Positions 8,031 through 17,960 of a stretch of 64,000 nt of DNA are shown here, piece by piece. The notes below the pieces were generated by a model that saw only the letters and a program-made list of their open reading frames with translations, had not been told where the DNA came from and ran no database searches. This DNA is from an uncultured Clostridia bacterium (GTDB taxonomy: Bacteria > Bacillota > Clostridia > TANB77 > CAG-508): assembly GCA_934169575.1 (NCBI GenBank), contig CAKPOA010000004.1, forward strand, positions 1 to 64,000, read 5' to 3'. The position numbers and the translations under genes are program-made. Within the stretch, counting starts at the first letter, position 1. The number at the start of each line of letters is the position of its first letter.

Positions 8031-8884
8031 TAAAATTAGAATTTGAAAATAAAAAGTTCCCTGAAATGCTAAGAAAAATAAAAAATCCGCCTAAAAGTTT
8101 ATGGGTGGAAGGAAATGTTGATTTATTAAATACAATATCAATTGCCATTATTGGTTCAAGAAAATGTAGCAATTATGGAGAAAAATGGTGCAAAAAATTT
8201 ACTAAAGATTTATTAGAATATAATCTTACAATTGTAAGTGGCTTAGCCATTGGAATAGATAAAACTGCACATGATACAGCATTAAAATATGGAGGTAAAA
8301 CAATTGCCGTTCTTCCATCTGGACTTAAAAATATATATCCTACAGAAAATTTAAATTTATATAAGAATATTATAAATAGTGGAGGAGCAGTTGTGAGTGA
8401 ATATATGCCAGAAGAAAGGTGTGACAAGAAGAAATTCTTAGAGCGAAATAGAATAGTAAGTGGATTAGGAATTGGAACTTTAGTTGTTGAAGCAGGATAT
8501 AGAAGCGGAACAAGTGTTACAGCAAAAATTACAAAACAAAATGGAAAAAAAGTTTTTTGTATACCTGGTAGTTTAGATAATAGTAAGAGTTTAGGGACAA
8601 ATACCATGGTTAAAAATGGAGCAATTTTAGTTACAAGTGTTAATGATATTATTTGTAATTATAAAAATTTAAAGAAAACCAGAATTGTTCAGAATATAAA
8701 AAAATATGAGGTATCAAAAGAGTTTCAAGATATATATGAATTAATAAGTGAGAAACCTATGGAAATAAATTTAATTGCAAAATTGACAGACCAAAATGTA
8801 AGTAGCGTTATGGCGAAAATTACATTTCTTGAAATAGAAGGAAAAATTAAAAGGTTGGGAGGAAATAAAATTGTTGCAGTGTAA
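8027..8884 (+). CDS. dprA: DNA-processing protein DprA/Smf
   Basis: DprA binds incoming single-stranded DNA during transformation and loads RecA. The 285 aa protein shows the extended Rossmann fold: IGSRKCSNYG, VSGLAIGIDKTAHD, AVLPSGLKNIYP, SEYMPEE and RNRIVSGLG followed by VVEAGYRSGTSVTA. A C-terminal winged-helix-like domain follows (about 225-285, EKPMEINLIAKLTDQNVSSV). It overlaps the comM stop by four bases and yraN by 14, the classic comM-dprA-yraN order, so the three genes are very likely translationally coupled. It contains a normal in-frame CGA (8444), which shows that other CGN Arg codons are used. Confidence 0.93.
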   Translation: MIKLEFENKKFPEMLRKIKNPPKSLWVEGNVDLLNTISIAIIGSRKCSNYGEKWCKKFTKDLLEYNLTIVSGLAIGIDKTAHDTALKYGGKTIAVLPSGLKNIYPTENLNLYKNIINSGGAVVSEYMPEERCDKKKFLERNRIVSGLGIGTLVVEAGYRSGTSVTAKITKQNGKKVFCIPGSLDNSKSLGTNTMVKNGAILVTSVNDIICNYKNLKKTRIVQNIKKYEVSKEFQDIYELISEKPMEINLIAKLTDQNVSSVMAKITFLEIEGKIKRLGGNKIVAV

Positions 8885-9242
8885 AAAATATAAGAAAACT
8901 ATTGGAAAATTTGGAGAAAAAGTTGCTGGAAAATATTTAGAAAAATTAGATTATAAGATAATTTATAAAAATTTTAGATGTAAATGTGGTGAAATAGATA
9001 TTGTTGCTATAAAAAATCATGAGATTATTTTCGTTGAAGTAAAAACCCGTACGAATTTTAAATATGGCTTACCATCAGAATCTGTAAATAGACAAAAACA
9101 AGAACATATTTGTAAAACAGCAAAATATTTTTTGTATTCTAATGATTTAATAGATACTTGTGTTAGATTTGATGTAATAGAAGTTGTTTTTATTAATAAA
9201 AAGTGTAGAATAAGACATTTGAAAGATGTATTTGTAGGATAA
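8871..9242 (+). CDS. yraN: YraN/UPF0102 family nuclease-like protein
   Basis: The 123 aa protein has the UPF0102 pattern: GKFGEKVAGKYLEKLDYKII, then FRCKCGEIDIVA and IIFVEVKTRTN. E-I-D and E-V-K match the PD-(D/E)xK-like active site of archaeal Holliday-junction resolvase relatives. The biochemical role of YraN is unproven. The start is TTG at 8871, inside the dprA 3' end; no better start is available that retains the conserved GKFGE block. It is the last gene of the comM-dprA-yraN group. Confidence 0.85.
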   Translation: MLQCKKYKKTIGKFGEKVAGKYLEKLDYKIIYKNFRCKCGEIDIVAIKNHEIIFVEVKTRTNFKYGLPSESVNRQKQEHICKTAKYFLYSNDLIDTCVRFDVIEVVFINKKCRIRHLKDVFVG

Positions 9243-9375
9243 AAATACTGTTTATAGATATTAAATAAAATTTTTGAATAACATAGATATTGATTTTTTG
9301 ATAGAAATTTGGTACAATAAATATAGATGGTAGAAAAAAATGATATTTAGAGAGTTAATGGAAAGTTGAGGAAAA

Positions 9376-10260
9376 ATGAGTGCGTCTTTAAATGAAACAA
9401 AATATTTAATGAAAAAATATAAAATAAAAGCAAACAAGAAACTAGGTCAAAATTTTTTAGTAGATGATAATGTTTTAAATGATATAGTAAGTGGAGCCAA
9501 AATAGAAAAAAACGATCTTGTAATAGAAATTGGTCCTGGACTAGGGACATTAACAAATTTATTATTAGAAAAAGCTAGAAAAGTTATATGTATAGAATTA
9601 GATAAAAAAATGATTAAAATTCTAAAAGAAAGATTTATTGCATATAACAACATTGAAATTATAAATCAAGATATTTTAAAAATAGATTTAGACAATTTAA
9701 TTCAAGAACAGAAAAATAAAGACAATGAAATAAAAAATGTTAAGATTGTTGCTAATTTACCATATTATATTACAACACCAATAATAATGAAATTGATAGA
9801 AAATAATTTAGATATAAAAAGTATAACTGTAATGATACAAAAAGAAGTGGCAGAAAGATTAGTTGCTCTACCAGGTACAAAAAATGCAGGAGCAATTACA
9901 TATACAGTATACTATTATTGCAAAACTGAAAAGATAAGAGAAGTTGAAAATACTTGCTTTATACCTGCACCTGAAGTAACATCAGAAGTAATTAATTTAA
10001 ATTTAAGAGATAAAGCTGTAGTAGAAGTTGAAAATAAAAAAATTTTCTTTAATATAATAAAAAGTGCGTTTATGCAAAGAAGAAAGACAGTTGTAAATGC
10101 TTTAACAAATGTTGGTGTGTTTAAAAACAAAGAAGAAGGTTTTGAATATATGAAAAAAATAGGAGTAAGAGAAGATGCAAGAGCAGAAAGTTTGAGTATA
10201 GAAGATTTTGCAAATTTAACCAATTTGTATATAAATAATTTATTAAAAAAAGGAGGATAG
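9376..10260 (+). CDS. rsmA: 16S rRNA (A1518/A1519) dimethyltransferase RsmA/KsgA
   Basis: This enzyme dimethylates two adjacent adenines in helix 45 of 16S rRNA, using SAM, late in small-subunit assembly. The 294 aa protein has all hallmarks: KKLGQNFLVDD at the N-terminus, SAM-binding IEIGPGLGTLT (motif I), VICIELDKKM (motif II), NLPYYITTPI (catalytic NLPY) and the C-terminal helical domain with RRKTVVNAL. It is followed after 5 bases by the sortase gene, with GGAGG overlapping the rsmA end, so co-transcription is likely. Confidence 0.95.
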   Translation: MSASLNETKYLMKKYKIKANKKLGQNFLVDDNVLNDIVSGAKIEKNDLVIEIGPGLGTLTNLLLEKARKVICIELDKKMIKILKERFIAYNNIEIINQDILKIDLDNLIQEQKNKDNEIKNVKIVANLPYYITTPIIMKLIENNLDIKSITVMIQKEVAERLVALPGTKNAGAITYTVYYYCKTEKIREVENTCFIPAPEVTSEVINLNLRDKAVVEVENKKIFFNIIKSAFMQRRKTVVNALTNVGVFKNKEEGFEYMKKIGVREDARAESLSIEDFANLTNLYINNLLKKGG

Positions 10261-10265
10261 GATAT

Positions 10266-10991
10266 ATGAATCAAATTTTAGTTACAGAAAAATTATATAT
10301 AACACCTGAGTTAAAGAGAAAAAAGAATGTTTATAAAATAATATTTATTATATCTATATTTATAATTATTGCTTTAACTTCTGTTTATGTATATGCTGAA
10401 TATGATAAAACTAAAAATGAAGATGTTTCAAAAGATTTATTAACAGAAATGTCAGCAGTAAATGAACAAAATATGCAAGATACTTCAGAAGAAGATAATG
10501 TATGGAAAATAATTGTAGATACAGTAAAAGAAGAAAACACTAATACAGATGAAAGAGAGATTGAAGAATTTGGAACATATACTGCATCAAATGGAAAAGA
10601 ATATAAAACTGTTGGAAGTATAAATATACCTAAAATTGATGTAAATTATCCTATATTGGCTGAAACATCAGTTGAATTGCTAAAAGTTGCTCCTTGTAAA
10701 TTTTTTGGACCTGCTCCAAATCAAGTTGGAAATTTATGTATTGCAGGACATAATTATAAAAATAGTCAATTTTTCAGCAAAGCAGATAAATTGGTTACAG
10801 GTGATGTTATAGAAATAACAGATATAAGTGGAAAAACAATAAAATATTCTGTATATGACAAATATACAGTAGTGCCTGAAGATACGGCATGTACAAGCCA
10901 GTTTACAAACGGAAAGAAAATTGTTACATTAATTACTTGTACAAATGATAATAAAAAGAGAATTATTATACAAGCAAAAGAAATAGAATAA
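10266..10991 (+). CDS. Sortase family cysteine transpeptidase
   Basis: Sortases attach LPxTG-like surface proteins to the wall or polymerise pili. This 241 aa protein has an N-terminal membrane helix (about 23-45), an acidic linker and a C-terminal sortase barrel. The catalytic set is visible: His162 in IAGHNY, Cys225 in TLITCTND and Arg232 in KKRIIIQA. The TLxTC motif and short domain fit class D/E-like sortases better than class B. The substrates are unknown, and no obvious sorting-signal protein is adjacent. It is downstream of rsmA and ends at a strong terminator. Confidence 0.85.
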   Translation: MNQILVTEKLYITPELKRKKNVYKIIFIISIFIIIALTSVYVYAEYDKTKNEDVSKDLLTEMSAVNEQNMQDTSEEDNVWKIIVDTVKEENTNTDEREIEEFGTYTASNGKEYKTVGSINIPKIDVNYPILAETSVELLKVAPCKFFGPAPNQVGNLCIAGHNYKNSQFFSKADKLVTGDVIEITDISGKTIKYSVYDKYTVVPEDTACTSQFTNGKKIVTLITCTNDNKKRIIIQAKEIE

Positions 10992-11025
10992 AAAACTGAT
11001 AGTTCGAAAGAATTATCAGTTTTTT
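10991..11025. terminator. Terminator after sortase
   Basis: AAAAACTGATA pairs with TATCAGTTTTTT. It lies between convergent genes and may serve both. Confidence 0.8.
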
Positions 11026-11030
11026 ACTTG

Positions 11031-11711
11031 TTAGTTTATAGTAGTATCAGTAGGACCTGTGCCAACAACTGCCTCTTGAAGTGATCTCCAAGTATTACAT
11101 CCAACAATACCATCAACTGTAAGACCTGCTTTTTGTTGATAATTTCTGACGGCTTGTTGTGTTTGACTTCCAAAAATGCCATCTAGTCCGCCTGTTGGGT
11201 AACCAAGTGTAATTAGATCATCTTGTGCAATTAAAACATAGTTACTAATACTACCTCTTTTTAATAATGGAAAACCTCCAGAGGCACAGGCTGATTTTCC
11301 AAATCTTTTATCAAAATGAACCCATGTTGGTGTTTGAGATATTGGCTCAACATAACTCCAAACACCAGATGAATTTGCACTATTCCATAATGCTCTTCTT
11401 CTTGCGTTACTGAGTGTTTGCCCAACATCAAAAGCTGTTCCTGCATAATGTTGAGATTGATTACCATGACCACCTTCATATGGTCTTTTAAATGCAAATC
11501 CTACAGGTATTGGTGCTCCAAAAATGTATCTTTGGCTGTTCCAAGATTGCATTGTTCTTTTTGTAGTCCATAATATATTGGATTTACTTGAACCACGAAA
11601 TTCTCTTACTCTAAGTGTTCCATTTGTATTATATGGCATTGGAGATGATTCACTTCTTGTGTATGTTTCCATTCTGTTTGTATCATTATTAAAAACTATT
11701 ATTTTTGCCAT
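11031..11711 (-). CDS. M15-type peptidoglycan peptidase with C-terminal PG-binding domain
   Basis: The 226 aa protein has an N-terminal zinc-peptidase-like domain with the D-Ala-D-Ala carboxypeptidase (peptidase M15) signature: His88 and Asp95 in HYAGTAFDVG and His132 in WVHFD as probable zinc ligands. A PG_binding_1 domain follows (about 155-218), with DDLITLGYPTGGLDGIFGSQTQQAVRNYQ and VDGIVGCNTW. No signal peptide is visible, so export by an unusual route or a role in the mother cell or forespore, or lysis, is possible. GC and codon use are slightly higher than in neighbours, which could point to a phage-type origin. It is monocistronic. Confidence 0.8.
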   Translation of the reverse strand: MAKIIVFNNDTNRMETYTRSESSPMPYNTNGTLRVREFRGSSKSNILWTTKRTMQSWNSQRYIFGAPIPVGFAFKRPYEGGHGNQSQHYAGTAFDVGQTLSNARRRALWNSANSSGVWSYVEPISQTPTWVHFDKRFGKSACASGGFPLLKRGSISNYVLIAQDDLITLGYPTGGLDGIFGSQTQQAVRNYQQKAGLTVDGIVGCNTWRSLQEAVVGTGPTDTTIN

Positions 11712-12000
11712 AAATATTCTCCCTTCGATTTATTTTATGTAGAATAGAGCAAAAATGTGCAAATAAAAAAATTCGTTAAAAAATTAGTGCGAAACACCTC
11801 GAAATTTTATTATAAATATTATATAATATTATTGAATAAAAAATCTTGGATTACTGAAGAAGGAATTTTAGTAATTGGATTAAAGGAATTTTTGTTAAAT
11901 CAAAATAGTTTAGATTTATAAAACTTTGTTTCACATCAGTGACATATATACAAAAGTTTAAAAATTAATTTGAAAAAAATAGAAAGGAATGAATTTTAAA

Positions 12001-12663
12001 ATGGAAGTGATTTATGATGCAGTATTTAAGACATTTTTGTCTAATCCACAAATTTTATTAATAATATTTTTTCTCATTATTATATATGCAGTAGTAAATG
12101 TATATTACCCAGATTTTAGAGGTTATATGGGAGAACTTTTGGTGAAAAGAAAGCTTAATAAATTGCCAAAAGATAAATATATTATTTTAAATAATATTAT
12201 GATAAAAGATAAAAAAGGCTCTCATCAAATTGATCATTTAATAATATCTGAATTTGGAATTTTTGTAATAGAAACTAAAAATTACTATGGTTTAATTAAA
12301 GGAAAAGAAATTGATAATAAGTGGTGCCAATATTTAGGAAAAAATAAAAATTACTTTTTTAATCCTATTCATCAAAATTATGGTCATATAAAAGCTGTAT
12401 CAAATTTACTTGGATTAGATGATAAATTTTTTATATCAATTATTTGCTTTTCTAATCAAGCAAAAGTTGATGTTAAATGTAAAACTACTGTTACACAAGT
12501 TGATTATTTAGTAAATGAGATTTTAAAATATACTAAACCTATTATTAAACAAAATATTAAAGAAATTGCTCAAACTATTTTATCAAATAATATTGTAGAT
12601 AAAGAAATACGAAAACAACATGTAAAAAATATAAATGCTAAATATGTTAAATATAAAAAATAG
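12001..12663 (+). CDS. NERD-domain membrane protein
   Basis: The protein is about 220 aa with an N-terminal membrane helix (LLIIFFLIIIYAVVNVYY) and a NERD (nuclease-related) domain. It shows GYMGELLVKRKL, the HQIDHLIIS strand and FGIFVIETKNYYG, a PD-(D/E)xK-like core with the E-T-K triad. The family is predicted to act on DNA, but most members are uncharacterised. An ATG at 11989 is also in frame, but it abuts the AGAAAGGA ribosome site, so 12001 is preferred. It lies alone between the hydrolase and an acetyltransferase gene. Confidence 0.75.
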   Translation: MEVIYDAVFKTFLSNPQILLIIFFLIIIYAVVNVYYPDFRGYMGELLVKRKLNKLPKDKYIILNNIMIKDKKGSHQIDHLIISEFGIFVIETKNYYGLIKGKEIDNKWCQYLGKNKNYFFNPIHQNYGHIKAVSNLLGLDDKFFISIICFSNQAKVDVKCKTTVTQVDYLVNEILKYTKPIIKQNIKEIAQTILSNNIVDKEIRKQHVKNINAKYVKYKK

Positions 12664-12723
12664 AAAATAAAAGTTTATTTTCACTTCATAGTAAAATTTA
12701 TTATGAAGTAGGAGGGAAAATTT

Positions 12724-13182
12724 GTGGAGATATTTATAAAAGAAGCTATAAAGGATGATATAAAAGAGATTAATAATTTACTAACAGATTTAATTCAAGA
12801 CGAAAGAAAGTATGATGAAAATATAAATAAAAATTATGCGGTTAAAAATTATTATGAGCAGTTTTTTGGAAAAAATGATTCATGTATAATAGTTGCTAAG
12901 AACGAAAACGATGCTATTCTTGGATATGGCTTCGGATTTATAATGGATTATGGTAATGTTTATGATAATAAAGTTGCACAATTAGATGCTGTATATATTA
13001 AACCTGAGTATAGAAAGAAAGGAATTGCTAGACAGATAATTCAATACTTTACTGAATGGTCAAAAAATAATAAAGTTTCATATATTAAATTAAAAGTATG
13101 CAATAACAATAATAAAGCTGTAAAATTATACGAAAAAGAAGGTTTTTCAATAGATAAAAAAATTTTAAAGAAAAAACTATAA
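12724..13182 (+). CDS. GNAT family N-acetyltransferase
   Basis: The 152 aa protein has the GNAT fold: IKEAIKDDIKEINNLL at the N-terminus, the beta-4 strand AQLDAVYIKPEYRKKGIARQII with the acetyl-CoA loop (motif A, R/Q-x-x-G-x-A), and the C-terminal VCNNNNKAVKLYEKEGF motif. The acceptor substrate is unknown. The start is GTG at 12724, with AGGAGG 8 bases upstream. It follows the NERD gene after 60 bases. Confidence 0.88.
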   Translation: MEIFIKEAIKDDIKEINNLLTDLIQDERKYDENINKNYAVKNYYEQFFGKNDSCIIVAKNENDAILGYGFGFIMDYGNVYDNKVAQLDAVYIKPEYRKKGIARQIIQYFTEWSKNNKVSYIKLKVCNNNNKAVKLYEKEGFSIDKKILKKKL

Positions 13183-13503
13183 AAAAGTGTCCAAAACTTG
13201 ACCTAAATTCACAAATAGCCTAGAATCTAATTTTAGATTTTAGGTGTTCTTAATTTATGAGAAATAGCACAAGATAGTGTTATAAGAGAAGATTGTGATT
13301 ATGATGACGAAATTGTTATAGATGACAAGAAAACATTAGAACAAATTAATACAGCAGAATTACTTGTAGATTATATTAATAAAAAATATTAAAATGAAAA
13401 TATGATGTACTTTTTAGAAAAAGGTTGTTGCATTTTTATGAGAATTTTGCAAAACAAAAAAATTTTTCAAAAAACACAAACAAAAAATTATCACAAAAAC
13501 ATA
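13183..13503. other. Intergenic stretch with hairpin and gene remnant
   Basis: Contains a hairpin (AATCTAA/TTAGATT, about 13225-13240) behind the acetyltransferase, and the start-less ORF described separately at 13266-13391. The rest is AT-rich without visible signals until the promoter at 13504. Confidence 0.4.
13266..13391 (+). pseudogene. Possible 3' remnant of an unidentified gene
   Basis: A frame of about 42 codons (IAQDSVIREDCDYDDEIV...ELLVDYINKKY, then TAA) has native codon use and a protein-like acidic sequence, but is preceded by an in-frame TGA and has no start codon or ribosome site. It looks like the C-terminal end of a deleted gene. No family is recognised, and chance coding cannot be excluded. 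Confidence 0.3.
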
Positions 13504-13532
13504 TTGACAAAAATAAAGTATATTGATAAAAT
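13504..13532 (+). promoter_or_regulatory. Promoter of the pilin-like variable gene
   Basis: TTGACA (13504-13509) and TAAAAT (13527-13532) with a 17-base spacer, about 50 bases before the ATG at 13584. Confidence 0.65.
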
Positions 13533-13583
13533 TAGGTTGAAAAATAAAATATAATAAACAAAGGAAAGAAAGGGTGATTTTAA

Positions 13584-14913
<1,330 letters not shown>

Positions 14914-15000
14914 AGTACTGTAACAGGTGGCTTTTGGTCTCTTGGCAGTCGAAAAGAAGAAGATATGTCTTGTAAAAAATCATCCATTAAAATAAATATA

Positions 15001-15036
15001 AAATAAGTGGGAAAGAAATTTTGCCACTTATTTTTC
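15001..15036. terminator. Terminator behind the variable gene
   Basis: AAATAAGTGG pairs with CCACTTATTT and is followed by Ts. Confidence 0.7.
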
Positions 15037-15060
15037 ATTTTAAGAAAACTAAAAAAACAC

Positions 15061-15090
15061 TTGAATATTATGGTAATTATATGGTATAAT
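15061..15090 (+). promoter_or_regulatory. Promoter of pyk
   Basis: TTGAAT (15061-15066), an 18-base spacer and a perfect TATAAT (15085-15090), 39 bases before the start codon. Confidence 0.6.
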
Positions 15091-15129
15091 AATAGATGTA
15101 TCAAAAAAGTTAGAGAAAGGAAGATATAA

Positions 15130-16563
15130 ATGAAATCATTTAGAAAAACAAAAATAGTAGGAACAATAGGACCAGCAAGTGAAAATAGATTAGAGGAATT
15201 ATTTGAAGCTGGATTAAATGTATGTAGAATTAATTATTCACATGGAGGATATGATGAACAAGGAGAAAAAACAGAAAAAATAATAGCATTAAGAGAAAAA
15301 CTAGATTTACCAATCCCAATGATATTAGATATGCAAGGACCAGAAATAAGAACAGGAATGTTAGTAACAGGAAAAAATGAAAAAATAATGTTAGAAGATG
15401 GACAAAAGTTTACATTTGTAAATGAAGATATTATAGGAGATAAAGACAGAGTATCTGTATCATATAAAAACTTATATAAAGATGTAAAAAAAGGAACAAA
15501 AATATTAATTGATGATGGAGCAATAGAATTAGTTGTTGATGAAATTCAAGGAAAAGATATTGTATGTACAGTTGTACATGGTAATGGTCTTGGAAGTAGA
15601 AAAACAATTAATTTACCAGGAACATCTGTCAATTTACCAGCATTAAAAGAAAAAGATATTGAAGATTTAAAAGCTGCTTGTGCACATGATTATGATTATG
15701 TAGCAATGTCATTTACAAGAAATGTACATGATATTGAAGAAGTAAGGAAAGTATTAGATGAAAATGGTGGAAAAGATATTAAAATAATTACAAAAGTTGA
15801 AAATGTTGAAGGACTTGAAAACATGGAATCAATCATAGAAACTGCTGATGCACAAATGATTGCACGTGGAGATATGGCAACTGAAACAGATTATACTGAA
15901 CCACCAATTATGCAAAAGAAATTTATTAGATTATCTAATTTAGAAAATAAACCTGCAATAACTGCAACACAAATGCTAGAATCAATGACACATCAACCAT
16001 TACCAACAAGAGCAGAAGCAAGTGATGTTGCAAATGCTATATATGATAGAACAAGTGCAATAATGTTATCTGGAGAATGTGCTATGGGAGATTATCCTGT
16101 TGAATGTGTAAAAGTAATGGATAATATTGCAAGAAAAGTTGAACCAACAATTAGATATTGGAGAAGATTCGATTTAGCAGAAGAAGTAAATATAACAGAT
16201 ATAGAATCTAAGATTGCATATTCATCATGTATATTAGCTAAAAATATGGAAGCAGATGCAATTGTTGCATATACACATACAGGAGATAGTGCTAGAAGAT
16301 TAGCTGGATTAGGTGCAGGTTGCCCAATAATTGCTATTACTGATAATAGAAGAACATTTTATCAATTAGGATTAGTATGGAATGTACAACCAGTATATGT
16401 TGAACCACAAGAAAGTATAGATAAAACAGTAGTTTATGGAATGAAAGTTTTAGAAGAAAGAAAAATACTTGAAGAGGGAGATTTAGTAGTAGTTTCAGGT
16501 GGTGCAAAATTATTAAATCATAAAGATAATAGCAAGGTTGCATGTGGAATTGTGAAAATTTAG
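15130..16563 (+). CDS. pyk: Pyruvate kinase
   Basis: Pyruvate kinase converts phosphoenolpyruvate and ADP to pyruvate and ATP, the last step of glycolysis. The 477 aa protein lacks the extra C-terminal phosphohistidine domain of Bacillus enzymes. Motifs seen: KTKIVGTIGPAS, INYSHGG (K+/phosphate site), DMQGPEIRTGM, catalytic Lys in IITKVEN, MIARGDM (metal-binding Glu/Asp region) and TATQMLESM. The MIARGDM-ATETDYTEPP stretch differs from the usual MVARGDLGVEIP, so this is a divergent branch. It has its own promoter and an AGAAAGGAAG ribosome site. Confidence 0.93.
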   Translation: MKSFRKTKIVGTIGPASENRLEELFEAGLNVCRINYSHGGYDEQGEKTEKIIALREKLDLPIPMILDMQGPEIRTGMLVTGKNEKIMLEDGQKFTFVNEDIIGDKDRVSVSYKNLYKDVKKGTKILIDDGAIELVVDEIQGKDIVCTVVHGNGLGSRKTINLPGTSVNLPALKEKDIEDLKAACAHDYDYVAMSFTRNVHDIEEVRKVLDENGGKDIKIITKVENVEGLENMESIIETADAQMIARGDMATETDYTEPPIMQKKFIRLSNLENKPAITATQMLESMTHQPLPTRAEASDVANAIYDRTSAIMLSGECAMGDYPVECVKVMDNIARKVEPTIRYWRRFDLAEEVNITDIESKIAYSSCILAKNMEADAIVAYTHTGDSARRLAGLGAGCPIIAITDNRRTFYQLGLVWNVQPVYVEPQESIDKTVVYGMKVLEERKILEEGDLVVVSGGAKLLNHKDNSKVACGIVKI

Positions 16564-16581
16564 TAAAAAATAGAAAAAGGC

Positions 16582-16610
16582 TTGTAAATTTTTTGAAGAA
16601 TTGATATACT
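16582..16610 (+). promoter_or_regulatory. Promoter of the asp23 operon
   Basis: TTGTAA (16582-16587), a 17-base spacer and TATACT (16605-16610), 35 bases before ATG 16645. Confidence 0.55.
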
Positions 16611-16644
16611 AATAGCAGATTTTAATGAAAGGAAAGTGATTTTT

Positions 16645-17082
16645 ATGGAAGAAAATAAAAATGAAGAAATCATGATAGATGAACAAGAAAAAAAAGAGGC
16701 TAATGGAATAAAAATATCAAATGATGTAATTGCTGTAATTGCTGGAGTAGCAGTTTCAGAAGTATCTGGAGTAGCAAGTATGTCTGGAGGATTTGCAGGA
16801 GGAATTACAGAAGCTATAAAAGGAAAGAAAAATTTGGCAAAAGGAATTAAAGTTGAAGCAACTGAAAAAGAAGCTAAAATTGATGTAAATATAATTGTTG
16901 AATTTGGAAGTAGAATCCCAGATGTAGCTTTTGAAATACAAAATAGAGTAAAAAAAGCAGTTGAAAATATGACAGGAATAAAAGTAACTGATGTTAATGT
17001 AAATGTTCAAGGTGTAAATACTGAGATATTAAATAATAGTGAAATAGTAGATACTGAAGAACCAAAACAAGAAAACGAATAA
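16645..17082 (+). CDS. Asp23/Gls24 family envelope stress protein
   Basis: The 145 aa protein has the Asp23/Gls24 (DUF322) pattern: acidic N-terminus, GIKISNDVIAVIAGVAVSEVSGVASMSGG, IKVEATEKEAKIDVNIIVEFG, then VAFEIQNRVKKAVENMTGIKVTDVNVNVQGV. In Staphylococcus, Asp23 is a membrane-associated envelope-homeostasis protein anchored by AmaP; amaP is the next gene here. ATG 16645 is preferred over GTG 16636 because the GAAAGGAAAG site is correctly spaced. Confidence 0.9.
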   Translation: MEENKNEEIMIDEQEKKEANGIKISNDVIAVIAGVAVSEVSGVASMSGGFAGGITEAIKGKKNLAKGIKVEATEKEAKIDVNIIVEFGSRIPDVAFEIQNRVKKAVENMTGIKVTDVNVNVQGVNTEILNNSEIVDTEEPKQENE

Positions 17083-17103
17083 GAAAAAAGGAGAGGATTA
17101 TAA

Positions 17104-17658
17104 ATGAAAAAATTAAATAAAGTAGTATTAGTGGTTTTTTCTGTAATAATTTTAATAATAGGAGTATGTATAAATTTATTAGCGGTTGGATGGCTTGATT
17201 TTGAAACAGCATTCAAATTAATTCAAACAGGTTTAACGAAAGAACCTGCAAGTCAAATTATATTGATAATAAATGAAATATGTATGTTATTTGCAATTAT
17301 CTGTATTTTTGTTGACTCATCTAATGAAAAATCTAAAAAAACAGAAAGAGATGTTTTAATGAAAAATAATAATGGACAATTAATTATTTCAAGAACAACA
17401 ATTGAAAATCTTGTAAATGCTGTTATAAATGATTTCTCAGGTGTAAAAGAATCTATGACAAGAATTCAATTAGATGAACAAAATAATGTTATTGTATTAG
17501 TAAATTTAATTGTTACAAAAGATGTTGTAATTAAAGAATTAACATTAAATTTACAAAACAAAATAAAAGAAGAAATCAAAAAGACTTCAGATTTAGAAGT
17601 AAAAGAAGTAAATGTTAGAATAAAAAATGTAATAAATCCAGATGAAATAAGTAAATAA
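17104..17658 (+). CDS. amaP: AmaP-like membrane anchor for Asp23
   Basis: The 184 aa protein has two membrane helices (about 8-30 and 52-75) followed by a C-terminal Asp23-like domain: GQLIISRTTIENLVNAVIND, then NNVIVLVNLIVTKDVVIKELTLNLQNKIKEEIKK. The order asp23-amaP-DUF2273 is conserved in Firmicutes, and AmaP recruits Asp23 to the membrane. The GGAGAGG ribosome site is strong. A perfect 12-bp inverted repeat follows before the next gene. Confidence 0.85.
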   Translation: MKKLNKVVLVVFSVIILIIGVCINLLAVGWLDFETAFKLIQTGLTKEPASQIILIINEICMLFAIICIFVDSSNEKSKKTERDVLMKNNNGQLIISRTTIENLVNAVINDFSGVKESMTRIQLDEQNNVIVLVNLIVTKDVVIKELTLNLQNKIKEEIKKTSDLEVKEVNVRIKNVINPDEISK

Positions 17659-17666
17659 TATATTAG

Positions 17667-17708
17667 ACAAACAAGGTTTAAATTTTTTGAGATTTTAACC
17701 TTGTTTGT
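17667..17708 (+). repeat. 12-bp perfect inverted repeat between amaP and DUF2273 gene
   Basis: ACAAACAAGGTT and AACCTTGTTTGT flank an 18-base T-rich loop. There is no T run behind it, so it may be an RNA processing or stability hairpin within the operon and not a terminator. Confidence 0.6.
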
Positions 17709-17734
17709 ATCTAAAGGAAGGAATGAAATTAATT

Positions 17735-17938
17735 ATGGAAGGATTAAAAAACTTTTGGAATAATTATAAAGGTGCAATAATAGGAGTAATAGTAGCAATT
17801 TTAGTTATTATGACAAAATTATATGAATTAATAATGGCAATAATTTTAATTATATTAGGTGCAATTGCCGGAAATTATATACAACAAAATAAAAATTATG
17901 TAAAAGATAGATTAAAAAATTTTATAGATAGATTTTAA
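17735..17938 (+). CDS. DUF2273 small membrane protein
   Basis: A 67 aa protein with two membrane helices: FWNNYKGAIIGVIVAILVIM, then LIMAIILIILGAIAGNYI and a short basic tail. Size, pattern and position after amaP identify the DUF2273 family of the Asp23 cluster. The role is unknown, probably envelope homeostasis. An in-frame ATG at 17723 is an alternative start, but it abuts the AAGGAAGG site. Confidence 0.8.
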   Translation: MEGLKNFWNNYKGAIIGVIVAILVIMTKLYELIMAIILIILGAIAGNYIQQNKNYVKDRLKNFIDRF

Positions 17939-17960
17939 AATTATGTAAGGAATGAGAAAA

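Noticed and set aside
14914..15000. GC-richer stretch with GGTGGCTTTTGGTCTC as a template repeat
   Set aside because: It does not match any of the three variable ends; it may be a remnant but cannot be supported.
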